Assembly: GCF_900112705.1 (NCBI RefSeq)
Contig: NZ_FOMR01000002.1
Span: 355,360 to 419,359, forward strand
Length of the DNA: 64,000 bases
Source of the DNA: Lentibacillus persicus
GTDB lineage: Bacteria > Bacillota > Bacilli > Bacillales > Amphibacillaceae
Direction of reading: 5' to 3'
Shown: in pieces, positions 18,383 through 28,192 of the stretch
How the letters are laid out: every line of letters begins with the position of its first letter
Position numbering within the stretch: position 1 is the stretch's first letter
The notes under the pieces: model-generated
Seen by the model: the letters and a program-made list of their open reading frames with translations, nothing else
Told to the model about the DNA's origin: nothing
Databases searched by the model: none
Made by a program: the position numbers and the translations under genes

Positions 18383-19570
18383 TCAGGTTTGCTGTGCCCA
18401 ACGCAACGTATCACGTGCAATCATGACTTCTTCATCAGTCGGTATCACCATTACTTTTACCGGGGAGTGCGGATAATTGATAAACGCTTCCTTTCCTCGC
18501 ACTTTATTACGTGCCGGATCCCAGTATACGCCCATAAATTCCAACCCTTTCAGGACTTTTTCCCGGATTACATCACTATTTTCACCAACGCCCGCAGTGA
18601 ATATGATCGCATCAACTCCTGACATTCGTGCTGCATATGAACCAAGGTATTTGTGAATTCTTCCTGCAAACACCTCCAGCGCTAATTCAGCACGGTCGTT
18701 TTCATCCGCATGTTGTTCAATGTCACGCAAGTCGCTGGAAAATCCGGATAAAGCCAGCATACCGCTTTTGTTATTTAATACATTCACAACGTCTTCCGCT
18801 TCTTTTCCTGTTTTTTCCATGATGTAGGGGATCAGAGCCGGGTCAATATTCCCTGAGCGCGTTCCCATCGTCACTCCTGCTAACGGCGTAAAGCCCATAG
18901 ACGTATCAATTGATTTTCCTTTTTCAATTGCAGCAATGCTCGCACCATTTCCAAGATGACATGAAATCAGACGCAGCTGATCAAGGGGCACACCCATCAT
19001 GTCTGCAGCCCGCTGCGACACATATTTATGCGACGTACCATGAAAACCATATTTGCGTATGCCATAGTCTTTGTAATACTCATAAGGCAAACTGTATAAA
19101 TATGATTTTTCCGGCATCGTCTGATGAAAAGCCGTGTCAAATACAGCCACCATCGGAACATCGGGAAGAACTTCTCTAAACGCAAGGATTCCAGTCAAAT
19201 TAGCCGGATTATGCAGGGGAGCTAATTCAGAAACCTCTTCTATCGTTTTAATTACATCATCCGTAATCAAAACAGAATCACTGAATTTTTCACCACCATG
19301 GACAACGCGATGACCTACCGCATTAATTTCTTTCATTGACTGAATAACACCGGAAGACTGAAGTTTATCCAGAAGTAATTTAACCGCAACTTCATGATCA
19401 GGTATGTTCTCAGTCTCCTTATTTTTTTCACTTACTTCGATTGAGAATACGGAGTCAGTCATCCCAATACGCTCTATAAGACCTTTAGCCAACACAATTT
19501 CATCGGGCATATCGATTAACTGAAATTTTAAAGACGAACTGCCTGCATTAATTGCCAATATCTTGGACAT
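18383..19570 (-). CDS. ackA: Acetate kinase
   Basis: Interconverts acetyl phosphate plus ADP and acetate plus ATP; with phosphotransacetylase it makes the overflow pathway used on excess glucose. At 395 aa it has the family length. Motifs are [10 protein letters not shown] at the N-terminus, [21 protein letters not shown] and a GNGAS phosphate loop ([11 protein letters not shown]). I chose ATG 19570 (GAGGGG upstream). It follows ytxK by 22 nt. In B. subtilis ackA is activated by CcpA, which is encoded further along this window; I see only a poor cre match upstream here. Confidence 0.97.
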   Translation of the reverse strand: MSKILAINAGSSSLKFQLIDMPDEIVLAKGLIERIGMTDSVFSIEVSEKNKETENIPDHEVAVKLLLDKLQSSGVIQSMKEINAVGHRVVHGGEKFSDSVLITDDVIKTIEEVSELAPLHNPANLTGILAFREVLPDVPMVAVFDTAFHQTMPEKSYLYSLPYEYYKDYGIRKYGFHGTSHKYVSQRAADMMGVPLDQLRLISCHLGNGASIAAIEKGKSIDTSMGFTPLAGVTMGTRSGNIDPALIPYIMEKTGKEAEDVVNVLNNKSGMLALSGFSSDLRDIEQHADENDRAELALEVFAGRIHKYLGSYAARMSGVDAIIFTAGVGENSDVIREKVLKGLEFMGVYWDPARNKVRGKEAFINYPHSPVKVMVIPTDEEVMIARDTLRWAQQT

Positions 19571-19592
19571 ATGGCCAAGCCCCCTCATAAAG

Positions 19593-20558
19593 CTATTTGT
19601 TCATATTATCTTTGAACCATTGATTTATTTGCGTTAATATATCGTTCATGGCTTCAGTGTTCTTGAACGAAGGCAATTGAGCCAACAATGGCTGCTTCAA
19701 TGCGACTGTTTCCGGTCCTGTCTTCTGGAGAATCAGAATACTTTTTCGATTTTTTTCTGATTTAAAGGCTGATTCCGGCAATTGCAGGACACCGATAATA
19801 TGCGCATTTTCCTGAAGAAAGGCATGCAACTTGTCAGATTGATCGCTATCGAAAAGAAATTCAGGAATGACAAAAACCAAGAAGCCGCCTTCCTTCGTGT
19901 AATTCAAGCCCTGTTCGATAAACAAATGGTGGGCGTATGAATGCCCTTCGTCTGCTTTCAACTGGTAATCATTTGCACGAATATCATCCGGATAATAGCC
20001 AACCGGCAAATCACTGACGACAAGATCAACCGGGTCCATTAAAAAAGGACGCAAGCTGTCCTGATGGAAAAACTCGATTTCTTTTTGTTGCAGATTAGCA
20101 CTTAAAACAGCAAGCTTAATAAGCGTTGGATCAACTTCTCCTGCTGTAATCTTCGCAATGCTCTTCAACTGTTCCGTGACCGTCATTAATAAATTTCCCG
20201 TACCGCCAGCCGGGTCAAACACCCGTATATCTGTTTGATCATTTGTTAGTTTTCCGGCTAAATAGCCAACAAACAAAGCAACCGTTTCAGGTGTCATCAG
20301 ATGCTGTTCCTGGGTTGCCCCTTTCATTCCTTTTAAAATGGCGAGCTGGATAGCTTTACGTATTTCGATCACTTCATAAGATGCGGTTTCCGGTATATCT
20401 TTCAATTGGTCCTCCAAGCCTTGCTGTGGCTCGCCTTCAAAAACCGCTTCGAGTACCGTCGCCAAACTATCTAAATACGTTTCATTCATATATTGTTGAA
20501 CGGTTTCCGTTAAATTATCAAGTCGTTCGAACAGTGTTTCTACATTTGATTGTTCCAT
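19593..20558 (-). CDS. ytxK: YtxK, class I SAM-dependent methyltransferase-like protein
   Basis: A 321-aa protein with an N-terminal helical region and an N6-adenine methyltransferase-like domain. The SAM loop [12 protein letters not shown] and the catalytic-type motif DLPVGYYP (in place of NPPY/DPPY) are visible. In most adenine methyltransferases the motif is N/D-P-P-Y/F; the L-P-V-G-Y variant is typical of YtxK, whose substrate is unknown. Heads the ytxK-ackA-moaB run. Confidence 0.9.
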   Translation of the reverse strand: MEQSNVETLFERLDNLTETVQQYMNETYLDSLATVLEAVFEGEPQQGLEDQLKDIPETASYEVIEIRKAIQLAILKGMKGATQEQHLMTPETVALFVGYLAGKLTNDQTDIRVFDPAGGTGNLLMTVTEQLKSIAKITAGEVDPTLIKLAVLSANLQQKEIEFFHQDSLRPFLMDPVDLVVSDLPVGYYPDDIRANDYQLKADEGHSYAHHLFIEQGLNYTKEGGFLVFVIPEFLFDSDQSDKLHAFLQENAHIIGVLQLPESAFKSEKNRKSILILQKTGPETVALKQPLLAQLPSFKNTEAMNDILTQINQWFKDNMNK

Positions 20559-20628
20559 GCCAAATCCTCCGATCCATTCTCTCAGAAAGCGTCTCTATTG
20601 TATCAAATGGCCGGCTGATCCTGAAATA

Positions 20629-20664
20629 AAAAGCTCCCCTGCCGCGTTTAGGGACAGGAGAGAC
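20629..20664 (-). terminator. Terminator of tpx
   Basis: On the minus strand CTCCTGTCC pairs with GGCAGGGGAG (one bulge), followed by CTTTTTATTTC. It lies about 16 nt after the tpx stop. Confidence 0.75.
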
Positions 20665-20679
20665 GCAATAGAAAATATT

Positions 20680-21177
20680 TTATTCTGCTTTTTCCGCTGC
20701 TTGCAAGGCGCTGTCATAGTCAGGATGATCGGTTACCTCATCAACATATTCAACATATGTTATCTTATCATTTGAATCAACTACGAAAACAGCTCGTGCC
20801 AAGAGACGGAGTTCTTTTATCAAAACACCATACTTCTCCCCAAAGTCTGCATGACGGTGATCTGAAAGCGTGTCCAGGTTTTTAACACCATTTGCTGCAC
20901 ACCAGCGGCCTTGTGCGAACGGTAAATCCATACTGATGGTTAAGACGTGGACATTGCCAAGCTTGTCCGCTTCTTCATTAAAGCGCTTTGTCTCATCTGA
21001 ACAGACGCCGGTATCGACTGACGGCACAGCTGCAATTAGCCGTACGCCTTTATAATCACTGAGGGATACTTCCTGAAGGTCGTTAGCCAAAACTGTAAAG
21101 TCAGGCGCCTTATCACCGACTGATAATTCATTTCCTAACAGTGTCACAGGATCCTGATTAAATGTAACATTTGCCAT
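20680..21177 (-). CDS. tpx: Thiol peroxidase Tpx
   Basis: An atypical 2-Cys peroxiredoxin that reduces hydroperoxides using thioredoxin. The peroxidatic cysteine is in SVDTGVCSDETKRF and the resolving cysteine in QGRWCAANG, about 34 residues later, as in the Tpx family. At 165 aa from ATG 21177 (AAAGGG upstream) it is full length. Single-gene unit with its own terminator. The place next to ytxK matches B. subtilis. Confidence 0.96.
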   Translation of the reverse strand: MANVTFNQDPVTLLGNELSVGDKAPDFTVLANDLQEVSLSDYKGVRLIAAVPSVDTGVCSDETKRFNEEADKLGNVHVLTISMDLPFAQGRWCAANGVKNLDTLSDHRHADFGEKYGVLIKELRLLARAVFVVDSNDKITYVEYVDEVTDHPDYDSALQAAEKAE

Positions 21178-21281
21178 GTCAATCAACCCTTTCTGTATAA
21201 ATTTAACACTACTTTTATTATGAACGGGCTAATCACATATGTCCAATGTTAAGACGCGGTAAATAGGTAACGTTTTGTAAA

Positions 21282-21848
21282 TCAAATATCGTAACTTTGA
21301 TCAAATCCATCATCATCATTCTCAGGGAGCTGCTGTGATTTACGGCGTTGTTTTCTGCCCTCCTGCTTTTCACGGCCTTGTTTTGACTCTTGCTTCTGTT
21401 TATCCTCCTTTTCACTGTTATTTTGATGACTGGATTGCTGCTTCATCATATCAGGAAGCCCGGATTCTTTTAATAGTTGCTGAATTTTTTCTGCTGCTTT
21501 CGGTGCAAAATCAAGTAACTTTTCATATATATGCGTGCTTTCATCAAGGTGAATCATTTTAATTCCTTTTGGACTGACTATCAGAAACGCAACTGGTGTG
21601 ATCGAGACACCGCCGCCGCTTCCTCCGCCAAATGGCAGTGAATCACTGGAGCCTGATTCTCCGGAAGAGCTGCCATTGAATTCACTTCCGCCAGCGGCAA
21701 AGCCGAATCCAAGCTTTGACACCGGTATTATAACACTGCCATCCACCGGTGATTCAATCGCATCACCGATGATGGTATTAACTTCTGTCATATCTTTTAA
21801 ATTTTCCATTGCTGTGGTCATCAGACCTTCTATTGGATGTTCCTGCAT
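21282..21848 (-). CDS. ytfJ: GerW-family sporulation protein YtfJ
   Basis: YtfJ/GerW is a forespore protein linked to L-alanine germination in B. subtilis. The N-terminal domain (1-120) contains the usual IEGLMTTAMENLKDM and a glycine-rich SLPFGGGSGGGVSITPVAF. The last ~60 residues form a very polar low-complexity tail of E, K, Q and R that runs past the normal end of the family, making it 188 aa. It lies 15 nt after ytfI, same strand, with a good AGGAGG. The tail could bind DNA, RNA or coat proteins, but that is a guess. Confidence 0.9.
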   Translation of the reverse strand: MQEHPIEGLMTTAMENLKDMTEVNTIIGDAIESPVDGSVIIPVSKLGFGFAAGGSEFNGSSSGESGSSDSLPFGGGSGGGVSITPVAFLIVSPKGIKMIHLDESTHIYEKLLDFAPKAAEKIQQLLKESGLPDMMKQQSSHQNNSEKEDKQKQESKQGREKQEGRKQRRKSQQLPENDDDGFDQSYDI

Positions 21849-21863
21849 GGTAATCCTCCTATA

Positions 21864-22442
21864 TTAAATAGTTGCTTCCTGATTCTTAGGGTATTTTTGT
21901 ATGATTTTTAGTAATGCAACGATAGCTTGCCCTGTACGGATTGATATCATACAATTCACCTTCGATTCAATTTGTTTTTGATTAAAAAGAGGAACCACAT
22001 CCAGCGCCGGTTTACGATAAAAGTGACTCTTAGACAATAACAGCCCCATTGCCATACCTTTAACCGACCAAACGCCGCCAGTGGCAATTCCAGTGGTATG
22101 TGCATTGCCTAGACCAACTTCTGTACGCCAGGAAAGCGTTTCAAACCGCAGTTTTCCTAATATAATTGTGGAGATTTCCTGGAAACTTCTCAGCCACTGA
22201 ACAAAATTTTTGCTCATCTTATGTAGCATTGCCAATGTCTCTTCAATCGATTGATTCTGGTCTTTTGTTTCTTCCGACAAATCAACCGTTCGTTCAAAAA
22301 TTCGAATCCGAAAATAATAAACAGCAAGCCAAAGTGTCTGCTGATTATTATCCAGTATTATTGAACATTCAATCTTTAATCGAAGCAATATAACCGCTAA
22401 TAAGACGATAACAGCCACAACACAAATTAGCCCCAACACCAT
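21864..22442 (-). CDS. ytfI: DUF2953 membrane-associated protein YtfI
   Basis: A 192-aa protein with one N-terminal membrane helix (MVLGLICVVAVIVLLAVILL) and a soluble DUF2953 domain. It forms an operon with ytfJ, being upstream by 15 nt, as in B. subtilis, and is expected in the same sporulation compartment. The function is not known. Ribosome site AAGGGGTG. Confidence 0.88.
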   Translation of the reverse strand: MVLGLICVVAVIVLLAVILLRLKIECSIILDNNQQTLWLAVYYFRIRIFERTVDLSEETKDQNQSIEETLAMLHKMSKNFVQWLRSFQEISTIILGKLRFETLSWRTEVGLGNAHTTGIATGGVWSVKGMAMGLLLSKSHFYRKPALDVVPLFNQKQIESKVNCMISIRTGQAIVALLKIIQKYPKNQEATI

Positions 22443-22560
22443 AAAAACACCCCTTCATAATCATATTCTGCTGCATTAATCGGTTTTTATTATTATTAGG
22501 ATTAAAGCACCGGAAGTGATAAACTTATGGTAGAACTATAGTTGATATGGGGTGCATACA

Positions 22561-23364
22561 ATGTCTGATCGAAATAATATGTTTTTTTACTATACATCTG
22601 ACCAAGATCTTGAGGAAAAATTGAGACCGTTATTTGACTTGGCCCGTCAAAACGATTTTAATATTGTAAAAGATCCGGACGAAGCTAACGTCATTGTCAG
22701 CGTTGGCGGGGACGGTGCATTTCTGCAGGCAGTACGACAGACTGGTTTTCGTCAGGACTGTTTATATACCGGTATAACACGTTCAAATGAATCAGGCCTT
22801 TATTGTGATTTTAACTTGGACAATTTTGAAGAGATGCTGTACACCATGCAGCATGAGGAAATGGAAGTTCGCCGTTTTCCGGTCATAGATGTCAAAGTAA
22901 ATGGCGGGGACTCAAATTTCTACTGCTTGAATGAAGTCAGTATCCGCACGACCATCATTAAATCAATTGTTATTGACGTGCATATTGATGATTTGCATTT
23001 TGAAACATTTCGCGGAGACGGGCTGGTAGTTGCAACGCCAACCGGGAGCACGGGATACAATAAATCGATTCAAGGTGCCGTCATTGACCCTAAAATACCT
23101 TGCTTCCAAGTATCTGAAATCGCATCGCTCAATAACAACCGTTACCGTACCTTGGGATCATCTTTTGTATTAAACAAAGACCGTCAGCTTACTTTAAAAG
23201 TTGTTCAAGATGGGAATGATTACCCGATTATCGGCCTCGATAATGAAGCTTACTCCATCCGAAACATTCAGGAGTTAACCGTTAATCTGAGCGATAAGGT
23301 TATTAAAACGGTTAAACTGAAAAATAATTCCTATTGGAACCGTGTTAAACGCACCTTTTTATAA
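22561..23364 (+). CDS. nadK: NAD kinase (NadK2/YtdI type)
   Basis: Makes NADP from NAD and ATP. The 267-aa protein from ATG 22561 (GGGGTG upstream) has the family's GGDGAFLQAVRQ nucleotide loop, LNEVSIRTT and GDGLVVATPTGSTGY. Bacillaceae have two NAD kinases; the position next to ytfI and a SASP gene and the length match the YtdI (PpnKB) one, which in B. subtilis is linked to sporulation. It is divergent from ytfI and convergent with the SASP gene. Confidence 0.94.
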   Translation: MSDRNNMFFYYTSDQDLEEKLRPLFDLARQNDFNIVKDPDEANVIVSVGGDGAFLQAVRQTGFRQDCLYTGITRSNESGLYCDFNLDNFEEMLYTMQHEEMEVRRFPVIDVKVNGGDSNFYCLNEVSIRTTIIKSIVIDVHIDDLHFETFRGDGLVVATPTGSTGYNKSIQGAVIDPKIPCFQVSEIASLNNNRYRTLGSSFVLNKDRQLTLKVVQDGNDYPIIGLDNEAYSIRNIQELTVNLSDKVIKTVKLKNNSYWNRVKRTFL

Positions 23365-23415
23365 TCACGTGAGATTACTTTTCTGCTACACCAACCGCGG
23401 TTCTATCAATAAACA

Positions 23416-23462
23416 GGGCTATCCTTTAAGTAAGGATAGCCCATAGCCAATTGTATTTTTTT
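23416..23462. terminator. Bidirectional terminator between nadK and SASP genes
   Basis: GGGCTATCCTT (23416-23426) and AAGGATAGCCC (23432-23442) form a perfect 11-bp stem with a 5-nt loop, between convergent genes; a T-run at 23455-23462 lies on the plus strand. Confidence 0.8.
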
Positions 23463-23463
23463 G

Positions 23464-23670
23464 TTATTGTGGCATATTGCCGCCAAATTGTTGCTCGGCC
23501 GTGTTTACAAGCCGTTTGGTAATCTCTCCCCCAACGGATCCATTCGCCCGGGAAGTCGTATCAGCACCAAGTTGTACACCAAACTCCTGTGCAATTTCTG
23601 TCTTCATCTGGTTCAAAGCTTGTTCTGCACCAGGTACTACCAGTTGATTTGAACTGTTGTTGCTTGGCAT
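23464..23670 (-). CDS. Alpha/beta-type small acid-soluble spore protein
   Basis: Alpha/beta SASPs coat spore DNA and protect it from UV and heat, then are degraded by the GPR protease at germination. The 68-aa protein has the conserved first motif with the GPR cleavage context [18 protein letters not shown] and the second motif [12 protein letters not shown], both key to the family. Start at ATG 23670 after a perfect AAGGAGGTGA. Located beside thiI, like sspA of B. subtilis. It should be under sigma-G; I could not place a clear sigma-G promoter. Confidence 0.96.
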   Translation of the reverse strand: MPSNNSSNQLVVPGAEQALNQMKTEIAQEFGVQLGADTTSRANGSVGGEITKRLVNTAEQQFGGNMPQ

Positions 23671-23741
23671 AGTCAATCACCTCCTTGGTACCCTTATGGT
23701 GTGTACGTGGAGATGATTTTAAAACTGGGAGTTTTTGTTAA

Positions 23742-24944
23742 TTAAAGCAATTCATCAAATTCATTTTCGGCCTTTTGTTTACCGTTCAATGTGACAACCT
23801 CAATTCCATTAACCGCTTCCTCTATCAGTTCTGAAAAATCGGTTTGAGATTCAAATGCATTCACCTTCGACCGCTCCGGCTTGGTTTTCGGCGACTTTGG
23901 AACAAAAATGGTACAGCAATCTTCGTAAGGACGGATTGAAATGTCATACGTATCAATTTGCCTCGAGACTTTAATAATCTCATCTTTATCCATCGCTACG
24001 AGCGGCCGCAATATAGGGTAGTTTGTAACCTCATTGATTGTATTCATACTCTCCATCGTTTGACTCGCCACTTGACCAAGACTTTCACCGGTCGTAATTG
24101 ATAAAATCGATTGCTGTTTACACACCTGTTCACTTATACGCATCATAATTCGGCGCATAATTGTCATGGCGTAGTTTTCCGGCATTTCCCGAAAAATATG
24201 CTGTTGCAGTTTCGTGAATGGGACCACATGAACATTGACTTTACTGCCATAATTCGTTAATTTCTCAGCCAAATCCAGTACTTTTTGTTTTGCGCGTTCA
24301 CTCGTAAACGGCGGCGAATGAAAATGGATGGCTTCCACTTCCACACCACGCTTCATTGTAAGAAAACCGGCTACAGGGCTGTCAATTCCCCCGGACAGCA
24401 TTAGCAGGGTTTTACCGGATGTGCCCACGGGCAATCCGCCAAGCGCGCTGATGACACGTGATGTAATATAGGTTGCTTCTGCTCTTATTTCGACCTTTAA
24501 TTCCAAGTCAGGCTGATGCACATCCACCGTATAACCTGTGGTATTGGAAAGAAGGTGTTTGCCGAGCACCTGATTCATTTCCTGTGAGCGTATTGGAAAG
24601 TCTTTGTTAATACGTTTGACGGTTACTTTAAATGTTTTAGTATCTAAACTGTTTTCCAGGGCCCACAAAGCTGCGTCTTTAATTTCCGTTTCGTCGTTTT
24701 GAACTTTAATCGCAGGGCTGAGACTCTGGATACCAAAAATATTTCGGCATTTTTCGATAATTGGCTCGGGCTCGTGCCCATTCAGCAAGACAAACATTCT
24801 GCCTTGCGTTCGTTTTACCGTTGCATTCGGGAACGGCTCAAGCTGTTTTCGAATATTGTCTTGCAGCTGTAAAATAAACGTCTTCTTATTTTTGCCCTTG
24901 AGGGCCAATTCGCCGTATCGAATTAATATATGATCATATTGCAT
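23742..24944 (-). CDS. thiI: tRNA 4-thiouridine synthetase ThiI
   Basis: ThiI adenylates uridine 8 of tRNA and, with sulfur from a cysteine desulfurase, makes 4-thiouridine. The 400-aa protein has an N-terminal ferredoxin-like and THUMP domain (about 1-165) and a PP-loop ATPase with MLSGGIDSPVAGFL near residue 183. It ends without the C-terminal rhodanese domain of E. coli ThiI, as is usual in Bacillaceae, so the desulfurase hands over sulfur directly. The gene follows its partner desulfurase by 6 nt. Confidence 0.96.
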   Translation of the reverse strand: MQYDHILIRYGELALKGKNKKTFILQLQDNIRKQLEPFPNATVKRTQGRMFVLLNGHEPEPIIEKCRNIFGIQSLSPAIKVQNDETEIKDAALWALENSLDTKTFKVTVKRINKDFPIRSQEMNQVLGKHLLSNTTGYTVDVHQPDLELKVEIRAEATYITSRVISALGGLPVGTSGKTLLMLSGGIDSPVAGFLTMKRGVEVEAIHFHSPPFTSERAKQKVLDLAEKLTNYGSKVNVHVVPFTKLQQHIFREMPENYAMTIMRRIMMRISEQVCKQQSILSITTGESLGQVASQTMESMNTINEVTNYPILRPLVAMDKDEIIKVSRQIDTYDISIRPYEDCCTIFVPKSPKTKPERSKVNAFESQTDFSELIEEAVNGIEVVTLNGKQKAENEFDELL

Positions 24945-24950
24945 AAATAT

Positions 24951-26090
24951 CTACTCCAGTACTGCTTTTAATTGATGAATGGCTTTTTCTAAAGCATTCA
25001 AAAAAACGCTGATTTCTTCGGCGGCCGTATCATATGAAAGGCTGATACGAAGCGCTGAAGACGCCACTTCTGAGGATTTGCTGCAAGCCGCGAGTATCTT
25101 ACTCTCGTCAGTTTGTTTTGATGAACAGGCGGATTTTGTTGATATATAGATATCCTGTTCACCGAGCGTATGGATAATAACTTCTGGCTTTAAACCCGGA
25201 ACTGAAATATTAATGATGTGCGGCGCCGCTTCTTTTGGTGTGTTAACCTCCACACCGTTCATTCCGGAAAGCTTGTTATAAAGTTCCTGCTGCAGTTCCA
25301 ACATATGCTGTGTGCCGGCTTCTTGTCGTTCTTTAGTAAGCCTGAGCGCCTTTACCAATGAAACCGCGCCGGCAAGATTTTCGGTGCCGGACCGCAATCC
25401 ATGCTCCTGATCACCGCCATGGAACAGCGGAAACAATGTTGCGCCTTTTTTGACATATAACAAACCTGTCCCTTTCAGTCCGTGAATTTTGTGTCCGGAA
25501 ATCGTACAAAAATCAATTCCACTTTCGGCTAATTCTAACGGCACCTTGCCGAATCCCTGAACATTATCCACATGGAAAAAAAGTTTGGGATATTTTTTAG
25601 CAATGTCTCCAATTTCTTTAACAGGCTGAATTGAACCAAGTTCGTTATTGACATGCATGACGCTTATTAAAATTGTATCATGCCTTATAGCTTTCCTAAC
25701 ATCTTCAACTGACACAACACCATTTTCATCAACCGGAAGATACGTCACGTCAAATCCTAATTGTGAGAGACCTTGAAAAGTCTCATCGACTGAGGAATGT
25801 TCGATCTCAGTCGTGATAATGTGCTTGCCGCGCCCCTGATGTTTCAGGGCCGTTCCTTTTATAGCCAGATTATTCCCTTCCGTACCGCCTGAGGTAAATA
25901 CGATTTCGTCTTGATGGACGTTAAGCAGTTCTGCTGCTTGCTTTCTTGCTTTACTCAACATTTTCTCGGCTTCACCTCCAAGGTGGTGAATGCTTGAAGG
26001 ATTTGCAAAAAAGCGCTGAGAAGCCTGCTGAAAGCTTTCGAGCACAGATGGGTCCGGCTTGGTTGTCGCGCTGTTATCCAGATAGATCAT
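24951..26090 (-). CDS. iscS: Cysteine desulfurase (NifZ/IscS type)
   Basis: PLP enzyme that takes sulfur from cysteine for tRNA thiolation with ThiI, just downstream. Motifs: FTSGGTEGNNLAIKG, HVNNELGSIQP, the PLP lysine in SGHKIHGLKGTGLLY and the active cysteine in TKSACSSKQTDESK. At 379 aa it is full length. The B. subtilis counterpart (nifZ) is the dedicated ThiI partner, and the 6-nt gap here points to the same role. Confidence 0.96.
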   Translation of the reverse strand: MIYLDNSATTKPDPSVLESFQQASQRFFANPSSIHHLGGEAEKMLSKARKQAAELLNVHQDEIVFTSGGTEGNNLAIKGTALKHQGRGKHIITTEIEHSSVDETFQGLSQLGFDVTYLPVDENGVVSVEDVRKAIRHDTILISVMHVNNELGSIQPVKEIGDIAKKYPKLFFHVDNVQGFGKVPLELAESGIDFCTISGHKIHGLKGTGLLYVKKGATLFPLFHGGDQEHGLRSGTENLAGAVSLVKALRLTKERQEAGTQHMLELQQELYNKLSGMNGVEVNTPKEAAPHIINISVPGLKPEVIIHTLGEQDIYISTKSACSSKQTDESKILAACSKSSEVASSALRISLSYDTAAEEISVFLNALEKAIHQLKAVLE

Positions 26091-26241
26091 GGCTATACTC
26101 CCTTATATCTTGTTCGTGAAACTAACCATTCATAATATAACAGAAAGGAAGGCTGACCTTGAAGCGGAAGGTTCTAATTTACCATTCCTACTAAGGCAGC
26201 CTTTACATCATTTAATATTAATTTTAATCCCTAATTTATCC

Positions 26242-27936
26242 CTAATTCGCAGTTTTTTGAAATTGCTCAATGTGTTTAAGCGCACCTGGCTCAATTCCCT
26301 CAACAGCCCGTGCTGCATGTTCAAGGGCAAGTTCATATTCATATGACCGGAACAAGCGCTCTGCTTCTGCAAGCTTAGCAGCCAATTCAGGGTATTGACT
26401 TCGATAGCGATTGGCATATTGGATGACTTGCTCCGTTAATTGAGCCTGGTCCAGAATCTTTTCTGTTTCTTCTATTACGTAATCAATCGCTGTTTTTGCT
26501 TCTGCGAGTGCGTTTTGAACCTCTGTCATGTCAAGTGGCTGTTTTTCCAGAGCAGTCATAACGTGACTGTTTTTACCTGCCGCTTCATCCATTTTATTCC
26601 ATAGAAATGTTGGCACCCCTGGAATATTACTTTTATTTAACTTTCGATTGACTTGATACAACTGGTTCCTTAAATTCTGCAATGATTCTTTTGCTTCTAA
26701 TTCGTCTTTGCGCAAATTACGTATCCGTTCCTTAAATTCTTCATGTTTCTCCTCAATCGTTTCAAGTTCGTTAAACCCGTTTTCAATCTCAAGTCGCAAG
26801 TCCGAGTGAGCCGAGCTATTATCTGCTTCAACTGCTTCAGCTGTCTCTTCAAGCTGTTTACGCAAGTGAGTAAGAGTTTTTTCCAACGTAAAATATTTTT
26901 CCATATCGCTGTCTTCCAGATAATACGATTCCTTTAATGTTTCAACTTCTTCTTTTGTTACATCAAACTTCTCAATCATGTTATTTAAAGCTTCCTGATA
27001 TGGTCCTATTTTTGCTTCAACGTAATTTCTGGCAATTGCTTCTTTCTCAAGCAACTGATACATTTCAGCTATTCGTTCTTCAATTTCAGGCACAGCAGCT
27101 TTAGCTTGCGATATCTCCCCTGATTTCAAGTATTCCATGCACTCTTCCAGTTTATTTTTATGGTGCTGGACCTCTTTTTCAAAACCAAGGTGTTCAATTC
27201 TGTATCCGCCCTCTTTCATTTCCCGCAGACCACTAAGCAGTTCATTCAATTCTTGGGGCAGATCATACTTGCTCTTTTGGTAAATTGCCGGAAACTCTTC
27301 CATGGTTGATTTGAGATTATCCAGTTTGAGTTTCAGTTCCTCGACCACGTTTCGTGCCTGAGTATAATCTCCCGAGTTAACCATCTCGTGATAGTGCTCT
27401 AACTGCTGCACAAGCTCATCCAGCTCTGAATCAAATACTTTTTCAGCCTCGCCATACTGGTGACGGTTCTGCGAGAGGGTCTTCCTTAAGGCTTTCAAGT
27501 CAGGTTCTATCCGTTCAATCTCTTTCCGGCTTGATTCTTCTGAGTTCATGAGCTGATTAAGTTCTTCAAGTATATCTTCTATGCTTTGTTCAATCGATTG
27601 CATTGTCTGATCAACATTTCGCAATGTTTTTTTAGCGCTTGGAAAGCGAAATCGGTCCGCAGCTTCTTCCGCATCGAATAAATATTCCTCAATATCCGGA
27701 AGTTCTTTGGTAACGATACGTTCCCACCGAGCTTTCCAGGATTCAAACTTTTCCTGTGTTTCACCAGATAAGTTCAGTCCCTTAATTCTGGAGAGTTCTG
27801 AAGCTATGTTGCGATTCATAATTTCCATTTTCCACGATTCTAAACGGTCTACTTCGTCGTAAACCCTTTTTCGCATAATCAGTCCGGTGATAATTAACGC
27901 TATAACAATTAAAATACTTCCGATTAAGTATGCCAT
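26242..27936 (-). CDS. ezrA: Septation ring formation regulator EzrA
   Basis: EzrA sits in the membrane and limits FtsZ ring assembly away from midcell, and links FtsZ to PBP1. One N-terminal helix (about 3-22) is followed by a long cytoplasmic spectrin-like all-helical domain rich in E, K, L and Q, up to residue 564, matching B. subtilis EzrA (562 aa). I chose ATG 27936 because AGGAGG lies six bases upstream. In B. subtilis braB lies between it and nifZ, and hisJ follows before refZ; both are absent here. Confidence 0.95.
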   Translation of the reverse strand: MAYLIGSILIVIALIITGLIMRKRVYDEVDRLESWKMEIMNRNIASELSRIKGLNLSGETQEKFESWKARWERIVTKELPDIEEYLFDAEEAADRFRFPSAKKTLRNVDQTMQSIEQSIEDILEELNQLMNSEESSRKEIERIEPDLKALRKTLSQNRHQYGEAEKVFDSELDELVQQLEHYHEMVNSGDYTQARNVVEELKLKLDNLKSTMEEFPAIYQKSKYDLPQELNELLSGLREMKEGGYRIEHLGFEKEVQHHKNKLEECMEYLKSGEISQAKAAVPEIEERIAEMYQLLEKEAIARNYVEAKIGPYQEALNNMIEKFDVTKEEVETLKESYYLEDSDMEKYFTLEKTLTHLRKQLEETAEAVEADNSSAHSDLRLEIENGFNELETIEEKHEEFKERIRNLRKDELEAKESLQNLRNQLYQVNRKLNKSNIPGVPTFLWNKMDEAAGKNSHVMTALEKQPLDMTEVQNALAEAKTAIDYVIEETEKILDQAQLTEQVIQYANRYRSQYPELAAKLAEAERLFRSYEYELALEHAARAVEGIEPGALKHIEQFQKTAN

Positions 27937-28192
27937 CAAGTACCTCCTAACTTATTATAAAAGAGGTTGCTCAAATAGGCAGGAATCTAAGTACACGTGA
28001 GGATTCAGACCGTTTTGAACACACCTTTTAATAAGAGGATTTATCAATTTATGTATAAACTAGCCTCAAACATTAAGTCATGCTATTAACATAATACCAT
28101 GTAATTAGCATTTTTGGCTAAAAAAATTCAAATAAATTCAATATGCGCCATATTTTTTATGGATTTTCGTAATGAGAAGTTATAAAGACTTT

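Noticed and set aside
20590..20620. Cre-like sequence upstream of ytxK-ackA (AGAAAGCGTCTCTA)
   Set aside because: Only about nine of fourteen positions fit; too weak to call although CcpA control of ackA is known in B. subtilis.
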